From Clostridium sp. 1001271B_151109_B4 (GTDB taxonomy: Bacteria; Bacillota; Clostridia; Clostridiales; Clostridiaceae): 64,000 bases of DNA. The stretch spans positions 1-64,000 of the forward strand of contig NZ_JADPBQ010000005.1 of NCBI RefSeq assembly GCF_015670405.1, in the 5' to 3' direction. Shown one piece after another: positions 52,392 to 62,039 of the stretch; position 1 is the stretch's first letter, and each line of letters begins with the position of its first letter. Both the position numbers and the translations under genes were made by a program. The notes below the pieces were generated by a model. The model ran no database searches. It worked only from the letters and a program-made list of their open reading frames with translations, and was not told the origin of the DNA.

Positions 52392-53249
52392 ATGAAAAAT
52401 GCTTTAGTATTTCAATCAGATTTTGGTATAGCAGATGGAGCTGTTAGTGCTATGTATGGAGTTGCATATTCTGTAGATAAAACATTACAATTATTTGATT
52501 TAACTCATGAAATACCACAATATAATATTTGGGAGGCATCATATAGACTAATACAAACTGTAGTTTATTGGCCAAAAGGAAGCGTATTTGTTTCTGTAGT
52601 AGATCCAGGAGTTGGTTCTCATAGAAAGAGTATTGGAGTTAAAACTGCAAAAGGACAATACATAATAACACCAGACAATGGAACATTAACTCATATTAAA
52701 CGTATGTGTGGAATTGTAGAAGCAAGAGAAATAGATGAAACTATAAATAGATTACCTAATTCAGGTGCATCATATACATTCCACGGAAGAGATATATATG
52801 CTTATACAGGAGCTAGACTTGCTGCGGGAGTTATAGATTTTGAACAAGTGGGACCAGAAATTCCTGTTGAAGACATAGTTGAATTACCAGTTGTTGAATC
52901 AACAAAAAATAATGATATGGTAACTGGAACAATTGATGTTTTGGATGTTAGATTTGGTAGCCTTTGGACAAACGTTGGAAGAGAATTATTTACTAGTTTA
53001 GGAATAAAATACGGTGATAGAGTAGAAGTTGCAATAAAGAATGATACAAGAGAAGTTTATAGAAATATAATGGTATATGCAAAATCTTTTGCAGATGTTC
53101 ATGTTGGAGAAACTTTAGTATATGTTAACTCATTAGATAATTTAGCAGTTGCTATAAATCAAGGTTCTTTCTCAAAAGCATATAATATTCAGACGGGAAC
53201 TAATTGGATAATTTCTATTAGAAAAGCGCCAAAAGTGATTTATGAATAA
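52392..53249 (+). CDS. SAM hydroxide adenosyltransferase (DUF62 family)
   Basis: A 285-residue cytosolic enzyme related to bacterial fluorinases and chlorinases. The start (NALVFQSDFGIADGAVSAMYG), SVVDPGVGSHRKS, ITPDNGTLT and FHGRDIYAYTGARLA are family landmarks. Non-halogenase members split S-adenosylmethionine into adenosine and methionine using hydroxide; the halide-binding residues of true fluorinases are not evident. It is followed at once by an ECF S component, ATPase and T subunit, so a link to uptake or salvage of an adenosine- or methionine-related compound is suggested. Ribosome site AGGAGG. Confidence 0.92.
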   Translation: MKNALVFQSDFGIADGAVSAMYGVAYSVDKTLQLFDLTHEIPQYNIWEASYRLIQTVVYWPKGSVFVSVVDPGVGSHRKSIGVKTAKGQYIITPDNGTLTHIKRMCGIVEAREIDETINRLPNSGASYTFHGRDIYAYTGARLAAGVIDFEQVGPEIPVEDIVELPVVESTKNNDMVTGTIDVLDVRFGSLWTNVGRELFTSLGIKYGDRVEVAIKNDTREVYRNIMVYAKSFADVHVGETLVYVNSLDNLAVAINQGSFSKAYNIQTGTNWIISIRKAPKVIYE

Positions 53250-53291
53250 AATTTGAAATTTCATATAGTATATTTGGAAGGAGGAAACAAT

Positions 53292-53843
53292 ATGGGTAAC
53301 AAATTATCTATTAAAACAATTGTAGCAATTGGTATTGGTGCTGCGGTATTTATGATATTAGGGCGTTTTGGATCTATTCCATCTGGAATACCAAATACTA
53401 ATATTGAAACATGTTATGCATTTTTAGCATTAATGGCAATTTTATATGGACCAATTGCAGGTGCTGCTATTGGATTTATAGGTCATGCATTAAAGGATTT
53501 AGTTTTTTATGGTTCACCATGGTTTAGCTGGGTTATTGCATCAGCTACAGTAGGACTTATAATAGGATTAGCATGGAAGAGATTAAAAGTTAATGAAGGT
53601 GAATTTGGAAATAAGCAAATGATATTATTTAATATTTACCAAATTATAGCTAATGCAATGGCATGGCTTTTAATCGCACCAACATTAGATATAGTTATAT
53701 ATGCTGAACCAGCTAATAAAGTTTATTTACAAGGTGCTGTAGCAGGAGCTTCAAATGCAATTACGGTTGGAATATTAGGTACTATATTATTATATACTTA
53801 TTCTAAGACTAGAGTTAAAAAGGGAAGCTTAGATAGAGAATAA
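53292..53843 (+). CDS. ECF transporter S component (UPF0397 family)
   Basis: Substrate-binding integral membrane subunit of 183 residues with five or six helices. It has the UPF0397 hallmark: [37 protein letters not shown], then FGPIAGA-like [19 protein letters not shown]. The ligand is unknown. ATG 53292 is chosen for its GAAGGAGG site; the longer frame from 53253 has none. It lies 42 bases after the SAM-hydrolase gene and is separated by a terminator-like hairpin and 300 bases from its ATPase and T genes. Confidence 0.88.
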   Translation: MGNKLSIKTIVAIGIGAAVFMILGRFGSIPSGIPNTNIETCYAFLALMAILYGPIAGAAIGFIGHALKDLVFYGSPWFSWVIASATVGLIIGLAWKRLKVNEGEFGNKQMILFNIYQIIANAMAWLLIAPTLDIVIYAEPANKVYLQGAVAGASNAITVGILGTILLYTYSKTRVKKGSLDRE

Positions 53844-53849
53844 TATCTA

Positions 53850-53888
53850 TTAAAAATACCGGGGACTTTATGTCTCTGGTATTTTTAA
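53850..53888. terminator. Hairpin after the S component gene
   Basis: A 16-base inverted repeat (TTAAAAATACCGGGGA with TCTCTGGTATTTTTAA, wobble pairs) with T-rich and A-rich flanks. It may reduce, not end, transcription of the ECF ATPase and T genes. Confidence 0.7.
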
Positions 53889-54189
53889 TGATTTGGAAAA
53901 TAATTTGTTTCACTAAAATTTGTTTCATAATATACATATGATTAAAAATATAGTATTATCTTTAAGTGAGATTATAAATTTAGTTAATCGAATCTTCTTG
54001 AAGCTACAAATTTTAAATTGAGTTAGCTGTCAGAGAAGTAGGTAATATACTTAAATATAAAAAGAAATATTTACTAAATATAAGTTGAAAAAGTATATTT
54101 ATTATATAGTAGTATAAAGTTTATTATATTTAAGAAATCAAATAATAATTAATATATTGTAATTTACATAAAAACGAGGGAGATTTGCT
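53889..54189. other. Intergenic, nothing firm recognised
   Basis: AT-rich region of about 300 bases. I see no gene or clear promoter; several TATAAT-like strings have no matching -35. Confidence 0.5.
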
Positions 54190-55896
54190 ATGAAAAAACC
54201 TGTAATTGAGTTCGTGGATTTTTCTTTTCAATACAGAGCTCAAGCAAAGCCAACATTAAATAACATAAATTTAACTATATATGAAGGAGAAAAAGTGCTT
54301 ATAGTGGGGCCATCTGGATCAGGCAAAAGCACTCTTTCTAATTGCATAAATGGGCTTGTGCCATTTTCTCATGAAGGTGAAATTTCTGGAAGTTTAAAGG
54401 TTAATGGAAAAGAAACTAAGAAAATGAGCATATTTGAGTTATCAAATTCAGTAGGAACTGTACTTCAAGATCCGGATGGACAGTTCATAGGATTAACAGT
54501 TGGGGAAGATATAGCTTTTAAATTGGAGAATGATTGTATATCTCAAGAAGAAATGAAAGAAAAAGTTAAAGTAGTTTCTGAAATTGTTGGAATAGATACT
54601 CATTTAGATGCTGCACCATATAGTTTGTCAGGAGGACAAAAACAGCGTGTTACATTGGCTGGTGTTATGGTAGGAGATGTTGACATACTTTTATTTGATG
54701 AACCACTTGCAAGTTTAGATCCTGCAACAGGAAAAAGTGCAATTGAGTTAATAGATCAAATTCAAAAGAAAACTAAAAAGACTATATTAATAATAGAGCA
54801 TAGATTAGAGGACGTATTACATTGTCCTGTAGATAGAATAATAGTTGTTGACAATGGTGAAATAGCAGCTGATATAACTCCATCAGAATTATTAAGTTCA
54901 AATCTTTTAGCTGAAACGGGAATACGTGAGCCATTATATATTACAGCTTTAAAATATGCAGGTTGTACCATTACTTCAGAAATGCAACCAGAGCATATTG
55001 ACACTTTAAATATAGATTCATGTAGGGAAAAATTAAAAACTTGGTATGAAGAAACTTCTGAAGAAGAAAAGCAAGTAAGTAATGAAGCTATTCTTGAAAT
55101 GAAAGATGTAAAATTCTCATACGAAAGTGGAAAAGAAATATTACATGGTATTTCATTTAAAGTTAATAAAGGTGAAATGGTTAGTATTGTAGGGAGAAAT
55201 GGAGCAGGAAAATCTACTATTTCTAAATTAATATGTGGTTTTTATAAGCCAACTGAAGGAGAAATATTATTTGATGGTAGGAATTTAATAAATGATACTA
55301 TTAAGGAACGTGCAGAAAAAATAGGTATTGTAATGCAAAATCCAAATCAAATGATATCTAAGACTATGATTTTTGATGAAGTAGCTTTAGGGCTTAAGGT
55401 TAGAGGAGTTCCTGAAGAAGAAATTAAAAATAGAGTATTTGAAACGCTAAAGATTTGTGGATTATATCAATTCCGTAATTGGCCAATTTCAGCTTTAAGC
55501 TTTGGTCAAAAGAAGCGTGTTACAATAGCATCAATATTAGTATTGAATCCTGAAGTTATTATTTTGGATGAACCTACAGCAGGTCAGGATTTTAAACATT
55601 ACACTGAAATTATGGAATTCTTAAAAGAGTTAAATAAAAAAGGTGTAACTATAGTTATGATAACTCATGATATGCATCTAATGCTTGAGTATACTAATAG
55701 AGCAATAGTACTATCAAATGGATTAAAATTGGCTGATGATATTGCAGCTAATGTTCTTACAGATGAAGAAGTGATCAATAAGGCGAATTTAAAAGAAACA
55801 TCTTTATATGAATTAGCTGTAAAAGCTAAATTAGAAAATCCAAGAATGTTTGTTAAGAAGTTTATTGATTACGATAGGAGGATTAGAAGAATATGA
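54190..55896 (+). CDS. ECF transporter fused double ATPase
   Basis: Cytosolic ATP-hydrolysing subunit of an energy-coupling factor transporter, with both ATPase halves in one 568-residue chain. Domain 1 has Walker A GPSGSGKST (near 39), signature LSGGQKQRV and Walker B LLFDEP. Domain 2 has GRNGAGKST (near 335), LSFGQKKRV and IILDEPTAGQD. This is the EcfA/EcfA-prime pair in fused form. Its stop overlaps the start of the T subunit (ATGA), showing tight coupling. The ribosome site GAGGGAG precedes the ATG. Confidence 0.94.
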   Translation: MKKPVIEFVDFSFQYRAQAKPTLNNINLTIYEGEKVLIVGPSGSGKSTLSNCINGLVPFSHEGEISGSLKVNGKETKKMSIFELSNSVGTVLQDPDGQFIGLTVGEDIAFKLENDCISQEEMKEKVKVVSEIVGIDTHLDAAPYSLSGGQKQRVTLAGVMVGDVDILLFDEPLASLDPATGKSAIELIDQIQKKTKKTILIIEHRLEDVLHCPVDRIIVVDNGEIAADITPSELLSSNLLAETGIREPLYITALKYAGCTITSEMQPEHIDTLNIDSCREKLKTWYEETSEEEKQVSNEAILEMKDVKFSYESGKEILHGISFKVNKGEMVSIVGRNGAGKSTISKLICGFYKPTEGEILFDGRNLINDTIKERAEKIGIVMQNPNQMISKTMIFDEVALGLKVRGVPEEEIKNRVFETLKICGLYQFRNWPISALSFGQKKRVTIASILVLNPEVIILDEPTAGQDFKHYTEIMEFLKELNKKGVTIVMITHDMHLMLEYTNRAIVLSNGLKLADDIAANVLTDEEVINKANLKETSLYELAVKAKLENPRMFVKKFIDYDRRIRRI

Positions 55897-56720
55897 GTAC
55901 GATGATTGGATATTCAGATATAGATTCACCGATTCATAGACTAACAGGAGCATCAAAGCTAATTGCTTTAATTATTTGGGCAGTAGCTTCAATGGTTACA
56001 TACGATACACGTATACTTTTAGGAATGTTTATTGTAAGTATAATTGTGTTTAAAATTTCAAAGGTAAAGTTTAAACAAATTTCATTTGTTTTATATTTTA
56101 TATTAATATTTTTATTACTAAATAATTTAGCTATATTTATCTTTTCTCCATATGAAGGAGTTCAGATATATGGAAGTAGAACAGATTTATTTAAGATTGC
56201 AGGGCCGTATACAGTAACTACACAACAACTGTTTTATCAGTTTAACATAACATTAAAGTATTTTTCTATAATACCAATGGCGTTATTATTTATGGTGGCA
56301 ACTAATCCAAGTGAATTTGCTTCATCATTAAATAAAATTGGTGTAAGCTATAAAATAGCATATTCAGTTTCTATAGCATTAAGATATATACCAGATGTTC
56401 AACGAGATTATCAAGATATATCATTTGCACAACAAGCTAGAGGAATAGATATGTCTAAGAAGGAAAAGGTTACTAAAAGAATTAAAAATTCAGCATCTAT
56501 ATTAATGCCACTTATCTTTTCAAGTTTAGAGAGAATAGAAACTATAAGTTCAGCCATGGAATTAAGAGCGTTTGGTAGTAATAAGAAGCGTACTTGGTAT
56601 AATGGTAGACCATTTAAAAAAGGTGATTATATAACAATAATATTAGTTAGTATAATATTGTTGATAGCTATTATTGCAACAGTAATTAATGGTGGGCGTT
56701 TTTATAATCCATTTATTTAA
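55893..56720 (+). CDS. ecfT: ECF transporter T component
   Basis: Transmembrane coupling subunit of 275 residues with about six helices. The cytoplasmic Ala-Arg-Gly motif lies in FAQQARGID, and the second helical motif in AMELRAFGSNKKR. These contact the two ATPase domains. It overlaps the ATPase gene by four bases. Together with the UPF0397 S component and the fused ATPase, it forms a complete ECF importer with its own dedicated S component. Confidence 0.93.
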   Translation: MSTMIGYSDIDSPIHRLTGASKLIALIIWAVASMVTYDTRILLGMFIVSIIVFKISKVKFKQISFVLYFILIFLLLNNLAIFIFSPYEGVQIYGSRTDLFKIAGPYTVTTQQLFYQFNITLKYFSIIPMALLFMVATNPSEFASSLNKIGVSYKIAYSVSIALRYIPDVQRDYQDISFAQQARGIDMSKKEKVTKRIKNSASILMPLIFSSLERIETISSAMELRAFGSNKKRTWYNGRPFKKGDYITIILVSIILLIAIIATVINGGRFYNPFI

Positions 56721-56725
56721 AGAAT

Positions 56726-56767
56726 AATAAGTTAGCACTATTGAAAAAATAATAGTGCTAACTTATT
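56726..56767. terminator. Hairpin after ecfT
   Basis: Perfect 17-bp stem (56726-56742 with 56751-56767), loop of eight bases; no T-run follows, so terminator strength is uncertain. Confidence 0.55.
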
Positions 56768-56935
56768 CTATTAATAGGAGAATATTAATAGAAAAAATAT
56801 AAAAATTGTGTATATATTGAGGGATTTATGCTAAATATAATATTTTTATAATTATTTTGCAATTTAATTGTATGTATATATAGTTATAATAAAGATATAA
56901 ATGATAGTAGAAAAATATAGGGGGAGTCTTGAGAA

Positions 56936-57859
56936 ATGAAAAAATCAAAGAGGATTACTAATGAAGATAGTGATAAGAAGCAGAAAATGATTATTGGAAT
57001 TTTAGCAATTGTAATAGTGACTTTGGTTGGTGTAGTGGCTTTGAATATTAATAAGGATGAAGCTAAACAAGTAAGTGCTCAGCAAGGAGAAGAGTTAGAA
57101 AGTAGAGATAAAGATGATCATTCAAGTTCATTAAAAGAAGAAAGATTAACGTATACAAGTTATGAAAATGATATAAATGCAGATAATGCTAGAGAAATTG
57201 AAAATATGTTAAATAAGTGGAATTATGTAAGATCAGATGGAAAGAAAATAGTATATTTAACATTTGATGATGGGCCATCTATTGAAACAACTCCTAAAAT
57301 ATTAGAAACTCTAAAAAATAATGATGTTAAGGCTACATTTTTTGTGCTAGGAAGTAATGTTGAAAAGAGTGACACACAAAAAGAGTTATTAAAAGAGATG
57401 GTAAAAGAAGGTCATGCTATTGGGAATCATGGCTATTGTCACGATTATAGTATTTTATATCCAGGGAGAGTTGCAGATGCTACAGCATTCATAAATGATA
57501 TGGAAAAATCAGAAAATGTAATGAAATCAGTTTTAGGAGATGATTTTAGTACTAAAGTAATTAGGTTTCCAGGTGGTCATATGTCATGGAAAACAGGAGA
57601 ACTTGATCCGATTCTTGAGCAAGATGGATACACTTACATAGATTGGAATGTTTTAAACGGAGATGCTGAAGGAAATGGTAAAACAGTTGATCAATTAATT
57701 AATAGATTAAAAGAAACAGTAACTAATTTATGTGGAAATGATGATGTTTTAGTTGTTTTAATGCATGATACTGATGCAAAACCTACTACAGCAGAATCAT
57801 TGCAACAAAGTATAGACTATCTAAAGTCTTTAGGATATGAATTTAGAACTTTAAAATAA
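56936..57859 (+). CDS. Polysaccharide deacetylase (NodB family)
   Basis: A 307-residue extracytoplasmic enzyme. It has a short cytosolic tail and one membrane anchor (residues 18-37), then a linker and a NodB domain from about 103. Motifs: TFDDG (109-113), HGYCH giving H165 and H169 as zinc ligands, RFPGGHMSW, DWNVLNGDA and VLMHDT. It should deacetylate GlcNAc or MurNAc in peptidoglycan, which often gives lysozyme resistance. The site GGGGGAG precedes the ATG. It has its own terminator ahead of the two-component system. Confidence 0.94.
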   Translation: MKKSKRITNEDSDKKQKMIIGILAIVIVTLVGVVALNINKDEAKQVSAQQGEELESRDKDDHSSSLKEERLTYTSYENDINADNAREIENMLNKWNYVRSDGKKIVYLTFDDGPSIETTPKILETLKNNDVKATFFVLGSNVEKSDTQKELLKEMVKEGHAIGNHGYCHDYSILYPGRVADATAFINDMEKSENVMKSVLGDDFSTKVIRFPGGHMSWKTGELDPILEQDGYTYIDWNVLNGDAEGNGKTVDQLINRLKETVTNLCGNDDVLVVLMHDTDAKPTTAESLQQSIDYLKSLGYEFRTLK

Positions 57860-57860
57860 G

Positions 57861-57897
57861 ATACTGGATAAATACAAATTTTATCCAGTATTTTATT
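57861..57897 (+). terminator. Terminator after polysaccharide deacetylase
   Basis: Stem ATACTGGATAA with TTATCCAGTAT and a TTTTATTT tail. Confidence 0.8.
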
Positions 57898-57955
57898 TGC
57901 ATAAAATTCAAATTATAAATAGTGGACTATAATAATTTATATTTGTGAGGGAGTA

Positions 57956-58657
57956 ATGAGAAAGATATTAATAGTGGAAGATGAAGAAAGTATAAGAGGA
58001 TTTTTAAGAATAAATTTGAGAAGAAATGGGTATGAAGTTATTGAAGTAGATAATGGAGAAGAGGGTATAAAAATAGCTAAAAATGAAAAACCGGCAATCG
58101 TAATACTTGATGTAATGTTACCGGGAATAGATGGTTTTAATGTATGTAAGAGAATTAGAGAAGAAGAAAAGAATATTGGGATTATTATGCTTACAGCAAA
58201 AAGTCAAGATATTGATAAAATAACAGGATTAGAATATGGAGCAGATGATTATATTGTAAAGCCTTTTAATCCTATGGAGCTTTTATTAAGAATAAAAGCA
58301 ATATTAAGAAGAATTGGTGATGAAGAAGAAAAAAGAACTATATCTCAAGGTAGATTTAAAATAGATACTTATGCAAAAAAGGTATTTAAAGAGGATAAGG
58401 AAATTGATTTAACGCCAAAAGAGTATTCTATAATAAAGTTATTTTTAGAGAATCCGGAGAAGGCATTTTCTAGAGATGAATTAATGGATTTAATTTGGGG
58501 AGAAAATTATATTGCAGATCCTAAAATTGTTGATGTTAACATAAGAAGATTAAGAAGTAAAATAGAATGTTCTTCATCAAAGCAAGGATACATAGAAACT
58601 ATATGGGGATTTGGATATAGATGGAGAGGCGAAGAAGTTGAAGAGTATACGAAGTAG
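57956..58657 (+). CDS. OmpR/PhoB-type response regulator
   Basis: A 233-residue DNA-binding regulator. The receiver domain (1-118) has acidic residues at 9-11 (VEDEE), phospho-acceptor Asp52 (ILDVMLPG) and Lys in DDYIVKPF. The C-terminal winged helix (130-225) carries LTPKEYSIIKLFLENPEKAFSRDELMDLIWG and the RRLRSKIE recognition helix. It overlaps the histidine kinase start by 20 bases, so the two are co-translated. Targets unknown; envelope genes on both sides are candidates. Confidence 0.95.
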   Translation: MRKILIVEDEESIRGFLRINLRRNGYEVIEVDNGEEGIKIAKNEKPAIVILDVMLPGIDGFNVCKRIREEEKNIGIIMLTAKSQDIDKITGLEYGADDYIVKPFNPMELLLRIKAILRRIGDEEEKRTISQGRFKIDTYAKKVFKEDKEIDLTPKEYSIIKLFLENPEKAFSRDELMDLIWGENYIADPKIVDVNIRRLRSKIECSSSKQGYIETIWGFGYRWRGEEVEEYTK

Positions 58658-60044
58658 ACTATTAAAAAATTTTTTAATAGTAATAGTATCTACGGTATTA
58701 GTCTTTGATATATTAACAATTTTATGTCTTAAGGGATATTATTATAAAAATACTCAAAATACATTAATTAATCAATTAGAGTCAGCTATAAATTTTTATC
58801 AAAAATATTTTTCAAATAATAAGTTAATGGAAAATATTTATGATAATGTGGATATTTTTTGGAATACAAAGGAAGAGCAAATTGAAATATTAGATTCAGA
58901 TGGGAATTTATTAATGGATTCTTATGGAATTAGGGATAATCAACTTTTAACTACTCCAGATATAGCAAAGGCTAAAAGTGGAAGTGTAGGAATATGGAGT
59001 GGACATATTGATTGGTATAATGACAAAGTAATGATCATTTCTAAGAGTATTAATTCTAAGATTGATGAAGATGAAATGATTGGAATAGTAAGAATAATCT
59101 TTCCGTTAAATGAAGTAAACAAGATATTAGATTCATTTAGTGTTTTAATATTATTTGTTTCTGTCGTAGTTATATTATTAGGAGGAATAATGAGCTTAAT
59201 AATAGCCAGAGATATAGTTAAACCTATAAAAAAAATAACAAAAGTAGCTAAAGAAATGGCTGATGGAAATTTGGATATAAGAAGTAATATTACAGATAAT
59301 ATTGAAATTTCGCAATTATCGAAAACATTAAACTATATGGGAAGTGAATTAGAGAAGAGAGAAAAGTTGAAAAATGAATTTATTTCATCTGTTTCACATG
59401 AATTAAGAACTCCATTAACATCTATTAAAGGATGGGCTATAACATTAAAGTATGATTATAGTGATATTGATACACTTGAGTTAGGGCTAGATATTATAGA
59501 GAAAGAAAGCGATAGATTAACAGATATGGTTGAAGAATTATTAGATTTTTCTAAATTAATCAATGGAGTTATTACATTAAATAAAAGTAATTGTGATATA
59601 AAAGAATTTATGCAATTTATAGAAAATAACTGGAAGCCGAGAGCTATAAAAGAAAGAAAAAAATTTACTATATTAATCCAAGAAAACATAGGGTATGGCT
59701 ATTTTGATGAGAATAGGTTAAAGCAAGTATTAAATAATGTTATTGATAATGCCTTTAAGTTTACTGATAAAAATGGGGTAATAATTATAAAAGCAAGCAG
59801 GGTAGAGAACATGTTTCAATTAATGATAGAGGATAATGGAATAGGAATAACTGAAGAAGATTTACCAAGGGTTAAGGATAAATTCTACAAAGGGAAAAAC
59901 AGTAAATCTAAAAATGGAATAGGATTATCAATTGCAGATGAAATAATTATGCTTCATGGAGGAGAATTTAAAGTATATAGTAAAGAAAAAGAAGGAACGA
60001 TAATACAAATAGAAATTCCCTTATGTGAAGGGAGAGATCTATGA
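58638..60044 (+). CDS. Sensor histidine kinase
   Basis: A 468-residue membrane sensor. TM1 is at about 11-32, an extracellular sensor domain follows (33-166), and TM2 is at 167-190. Next are HAMP (191-243), a HisKA domain with phospho-His254 (SSVSHELRTPL) and an HATPase domain with NVIDNAFKFTDKNG, DNGIGI and GIGLSIA. TTG 58638 is preferred: GGAGAGG lies upstream, and MKSIRSRLLKNF is a natural N-terminus, whereas the longer frame from 58611 lacks a site. It overlaps the response regulator gene and also the following lipoprotein gene, giving a three-gene unit. Confidence 0.93.
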   Translation: MKSIRSRLLKNFLIVIVSTVLVFDILTILCLKGYYYKNTQNTLINQLESAINFYQKYFSNNKLMENIYDNVDIFWNTKEEQIEILDSDGNLLMDSYGIRDNQLLTTPDIAKAKSGSVGIWSGHIDWYNDKVMIISKSINSKIDEDEMIGIVRIIFPLNEVNKILDSFSVLILFVSVVVILLGGIMSLIIARDIVKPIKKITKVAKEMADGNLDIRSNITDNIEISQLSKTLNYMGSELEKREKLKNEFISSVSHELRTPLTSIKGWAITLKYDYSDIDTLELGLDIIEKESDRLTDMVEELLDFSKLINGVITLNKSNCDIKEFMQFIENNWKPRAIKERKKFTILIQENIGYGYFDENRLKQVLNNVIDNAFKFTDKNGVIIIKASRVENMFQLMIEDNGIGITEEDLPRVKDKFYKGKNSKSKNGIGLSIADEIIMLHGGEFKVYSKEKEGTIIQIEIPLCEGRDL

Positions 60045-61510
60045 TGAAGGTAAAAAGAGGTTTAATAGTATTAATTACAATATTCGTATTAATATTCATA
60101 AGCTGTGAAAATGCAAATAAAAAGTCAGAAAAAATAAATACTTTCAAATTTATAGGAAGTTGGAAGGTAAATTCTGTAGAAGTACTTGATGAGGATGAAG
60201 CAGACTATACTGATAACATTTTGAACAAAGAAATAAAAATAGGAAATAATGAAATAAAGATATTAGATAATAATAAAAAAAAGGTAAGGTATAAATTAAA
60301 GGCCGTTAAAAGTGACTATATGCTATCATATGAAAAAAATTTATCTATAAGTAAATATATGAATGGGAGAGACTTTATAGATTTGATTTCAGTAATAGAT
60401 AATAATCAAATAATAGGAGAGTTTTTCTTGAATTCGGATACGGAAATGACATTTATATATCATGGATATTTATTGAATTTAACTAGAATTAGTCAAAATG
60501 TGAATTTTACAAGAGATGAAGAAGATAAAAATATAAGCAGTAAAGTTAAGTATGATGATTTTGAGGCAGTAGAAGGAGTTATGTTAGGATTGAAGACTCC
60601 TAGAGAAGAATTAGAGGATATGAGTTATAGCGAAGAAAGTTATAGAACACTTTGGATATCACATGATAATTATAGACTTGGATATGTATATGCAAAAGAA
60701 AATATAATATTTCCAAGGCTAAGTGGAATTTGGAGTTTGGGAGTAAATGAAAAGAGTAAAAATGGATTTGTAATTGATGAATTTAAAGTTGGAGTATATG
60801 GGGAAGTGGGTAGCGAAAAAAATGAAAGTAGTAATTCTTTTACTACTAATATATTAAAAAGCATACTTTTTGTTGGTAATGATTATATAGCCATTGAAAA
60901 GTATATAGGAGATAACTTTCAAGGAAATTATCCGATATATGAAATAATTCCAGTAAGCAATATTAATATAGATAGTGGATTACAAGTGAATGAAATATTT
61001 AATGAAAATGAAAATGAAAAATATCTTAATGAGTTAAAAAATAAAATAGATAGTTTGTCAGATGAGGAAAAAGAAAGATTAAATACTGGGATTTATGATG
61101 AAAGCAATATTGCTATTAAAAGAGAGCTTGGAAAGTGGAGATTTATAGGTAAAATTTTACCTAAAAATATGAATGAAGACGGCGAAGAATTTAATATAGG
61201 AATATTACCAGAAAAGAGATTCATTAATTATAATAATATGTATATTTCTTGGAAAGATTTAAAGAGTGAGTTGGGGTTATTTAAGGATGCATTTATATCT
61301 CCGTTAGGGAAAATTGCATTAATTCAGTTTGATAGATATATTTCAATATATAAAATAGAAAATGGAATGTTAATTGCTGAGCCTATAGAAATGATTCCAA
61401 TTGATGAAAATGAAGAGGTGATAATGGCTGAATGGTGTGATGGTAATTATGTAGAGCAATGGGAAAAAGTATTTATTGATGGTGATGTAATTTTAGATGA
61501 TGATTATTAG
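60041..61510 (+). CDS. Lipoprotein of unknown function, linked to the two-component system
   Basis: A 489-residue protein that I cannot assign. Its N-terminus is a lipoprotein signal peptide (LIVLITIFVLIFISC, with the lipidated Cys at about position 22). The body, rich in Lys, Glu, Asp and Ile, has no recognised domain; several short beta-rich repeats with IGxW-like parts (FIGSWKVNS near 38, and WRFIGKILPKN near 365) may be two copies of one fold. The start overlaps the kinase stop by four bases (ATGA), so it belongs to the operon; it may modulate or be controlled by the sensor (inference). Confidence 0.75.
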   Translation: MMKVKRGLIVLITIFVLIFISCENANKKSEKINTFKFIGSWKVNSVEVLDEDEADYTDNILNKEIKIGNNEIKILDNNKKKVRYKLKAVKSDYMLSYEKNLSISKYMNGRDFIDLISVIDNNQIIGEFFLNSDTEMTFIYHGYLLNLTRISQNVNFTRDEEDKNISSKVKYDDFEAVEGVMLGLKTPREELEDMSYSEESYRTLWISHDNYRLGYVYAKENIIFPRLSGIWSLGVNEKSKNGFVIDEFKVGVYGEVGSEKNESSNSFTTNILKSILFVGNDYIAIEKYIGDNFQGNYPIYEIIPVSNINIDSGLQVNEIFNENENEKYLNELKNKIDSLSDEEKERLNTGIYDESNIAIKRELGKWRFIGKILPKNMNEDGEEFNIGILPEKRFINYNNMYISWKDLKSELGLFKDAFISPLGKIALIQFDRYISIYKIENGMLIAEPIEMIPIDENEEVIMAEWCDGNYVEQWEKVFIDGDVILDDDY

Positions 61511-61552
61511 TTTACAATTATGTAAAATGTTTAATATAACAATATAAAAGTA

Positions 61553-61580
61553 TTGAAAACAGAAAAAAATATGGTATAAT
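61553..61580 (+). promoter_or_regulatory. Promoter of the zinc-ribbon gene
   Basis: TTGAAA (61553-61558), 16 bases, TATAAT (61575-61580). The transcript leader is about 110 bases long, with no known element seen. Confidence 0.7.
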
Positions 61581-61699
61581 AAAGAAGAAGTCGATTTTGA
61601 CAATAACAAGATTTAAAATAGATTAATAAAATTTCTCCTTATTTTTTAAGAGTAATATTATTAACCATGATAAATCTTAAGAAAATGGAGGAATTTATA

Positions 61700-61858
61700 A
61701 TGGCAGATAAGACTATTGTATGCAGAGATTGCGGAAAAGAATTTTTATTCACAGAAGGTGAACAAGCATTCTACAAAGAAAAAGGATTCGATAACGAACC
61801 AGTAAGATGCGTTGAATGCAGAAGAGCAAGAAAAGCACAACAAAACAACAGAAAGTAA
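61700..61858 (+). CDS. Small zinc-ribbon protein
   Basis: A 52-residue protein with four cysteines in two pairs, CRDC (9-12) and CVEC (near 37-40), making a zinc ribbon of the zf-trcl type (TIVCRDCGKEFLFTEGEQAFY). Function unknown; such small proteins are common and well expressed in clostridia. The start is ATG 61700, with GGAGG upstream; the longer frame from 61667 is unlikely. It has its own promoter and terminator. Confidence 0.9.
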   Translation: MADKTIVCRDCGKEFLFTEGEQAFYKEKGFDNEPVRCVECRRARKAQQNNRK

Positions 61859-61870
61859 TTGAATTTTCAA

Positions 61871-61902
61871 GGCTGTAAGATTAATTCTTACAGTCTTTTT
61901 TT
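61871..61902 (+). terminator. Terminator after the zinc-ribbon gene
   Basis: GGCTGTAAGA pairs with TCTTACAGTC (one G-U), then TTTTTTT. Confidence 0.9.
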
Positions 61903-62039
61903 ATTATAAAAAGATAAATATAGTATAAAATATATTAAGATAAATTGTTTTTGTGAAAATATAACAATTTAACACATATAATAAAAAATATGGTAAAATA
62001 TATAAATAATATACAGTTTATTAATAGGGGGCAATAAAA

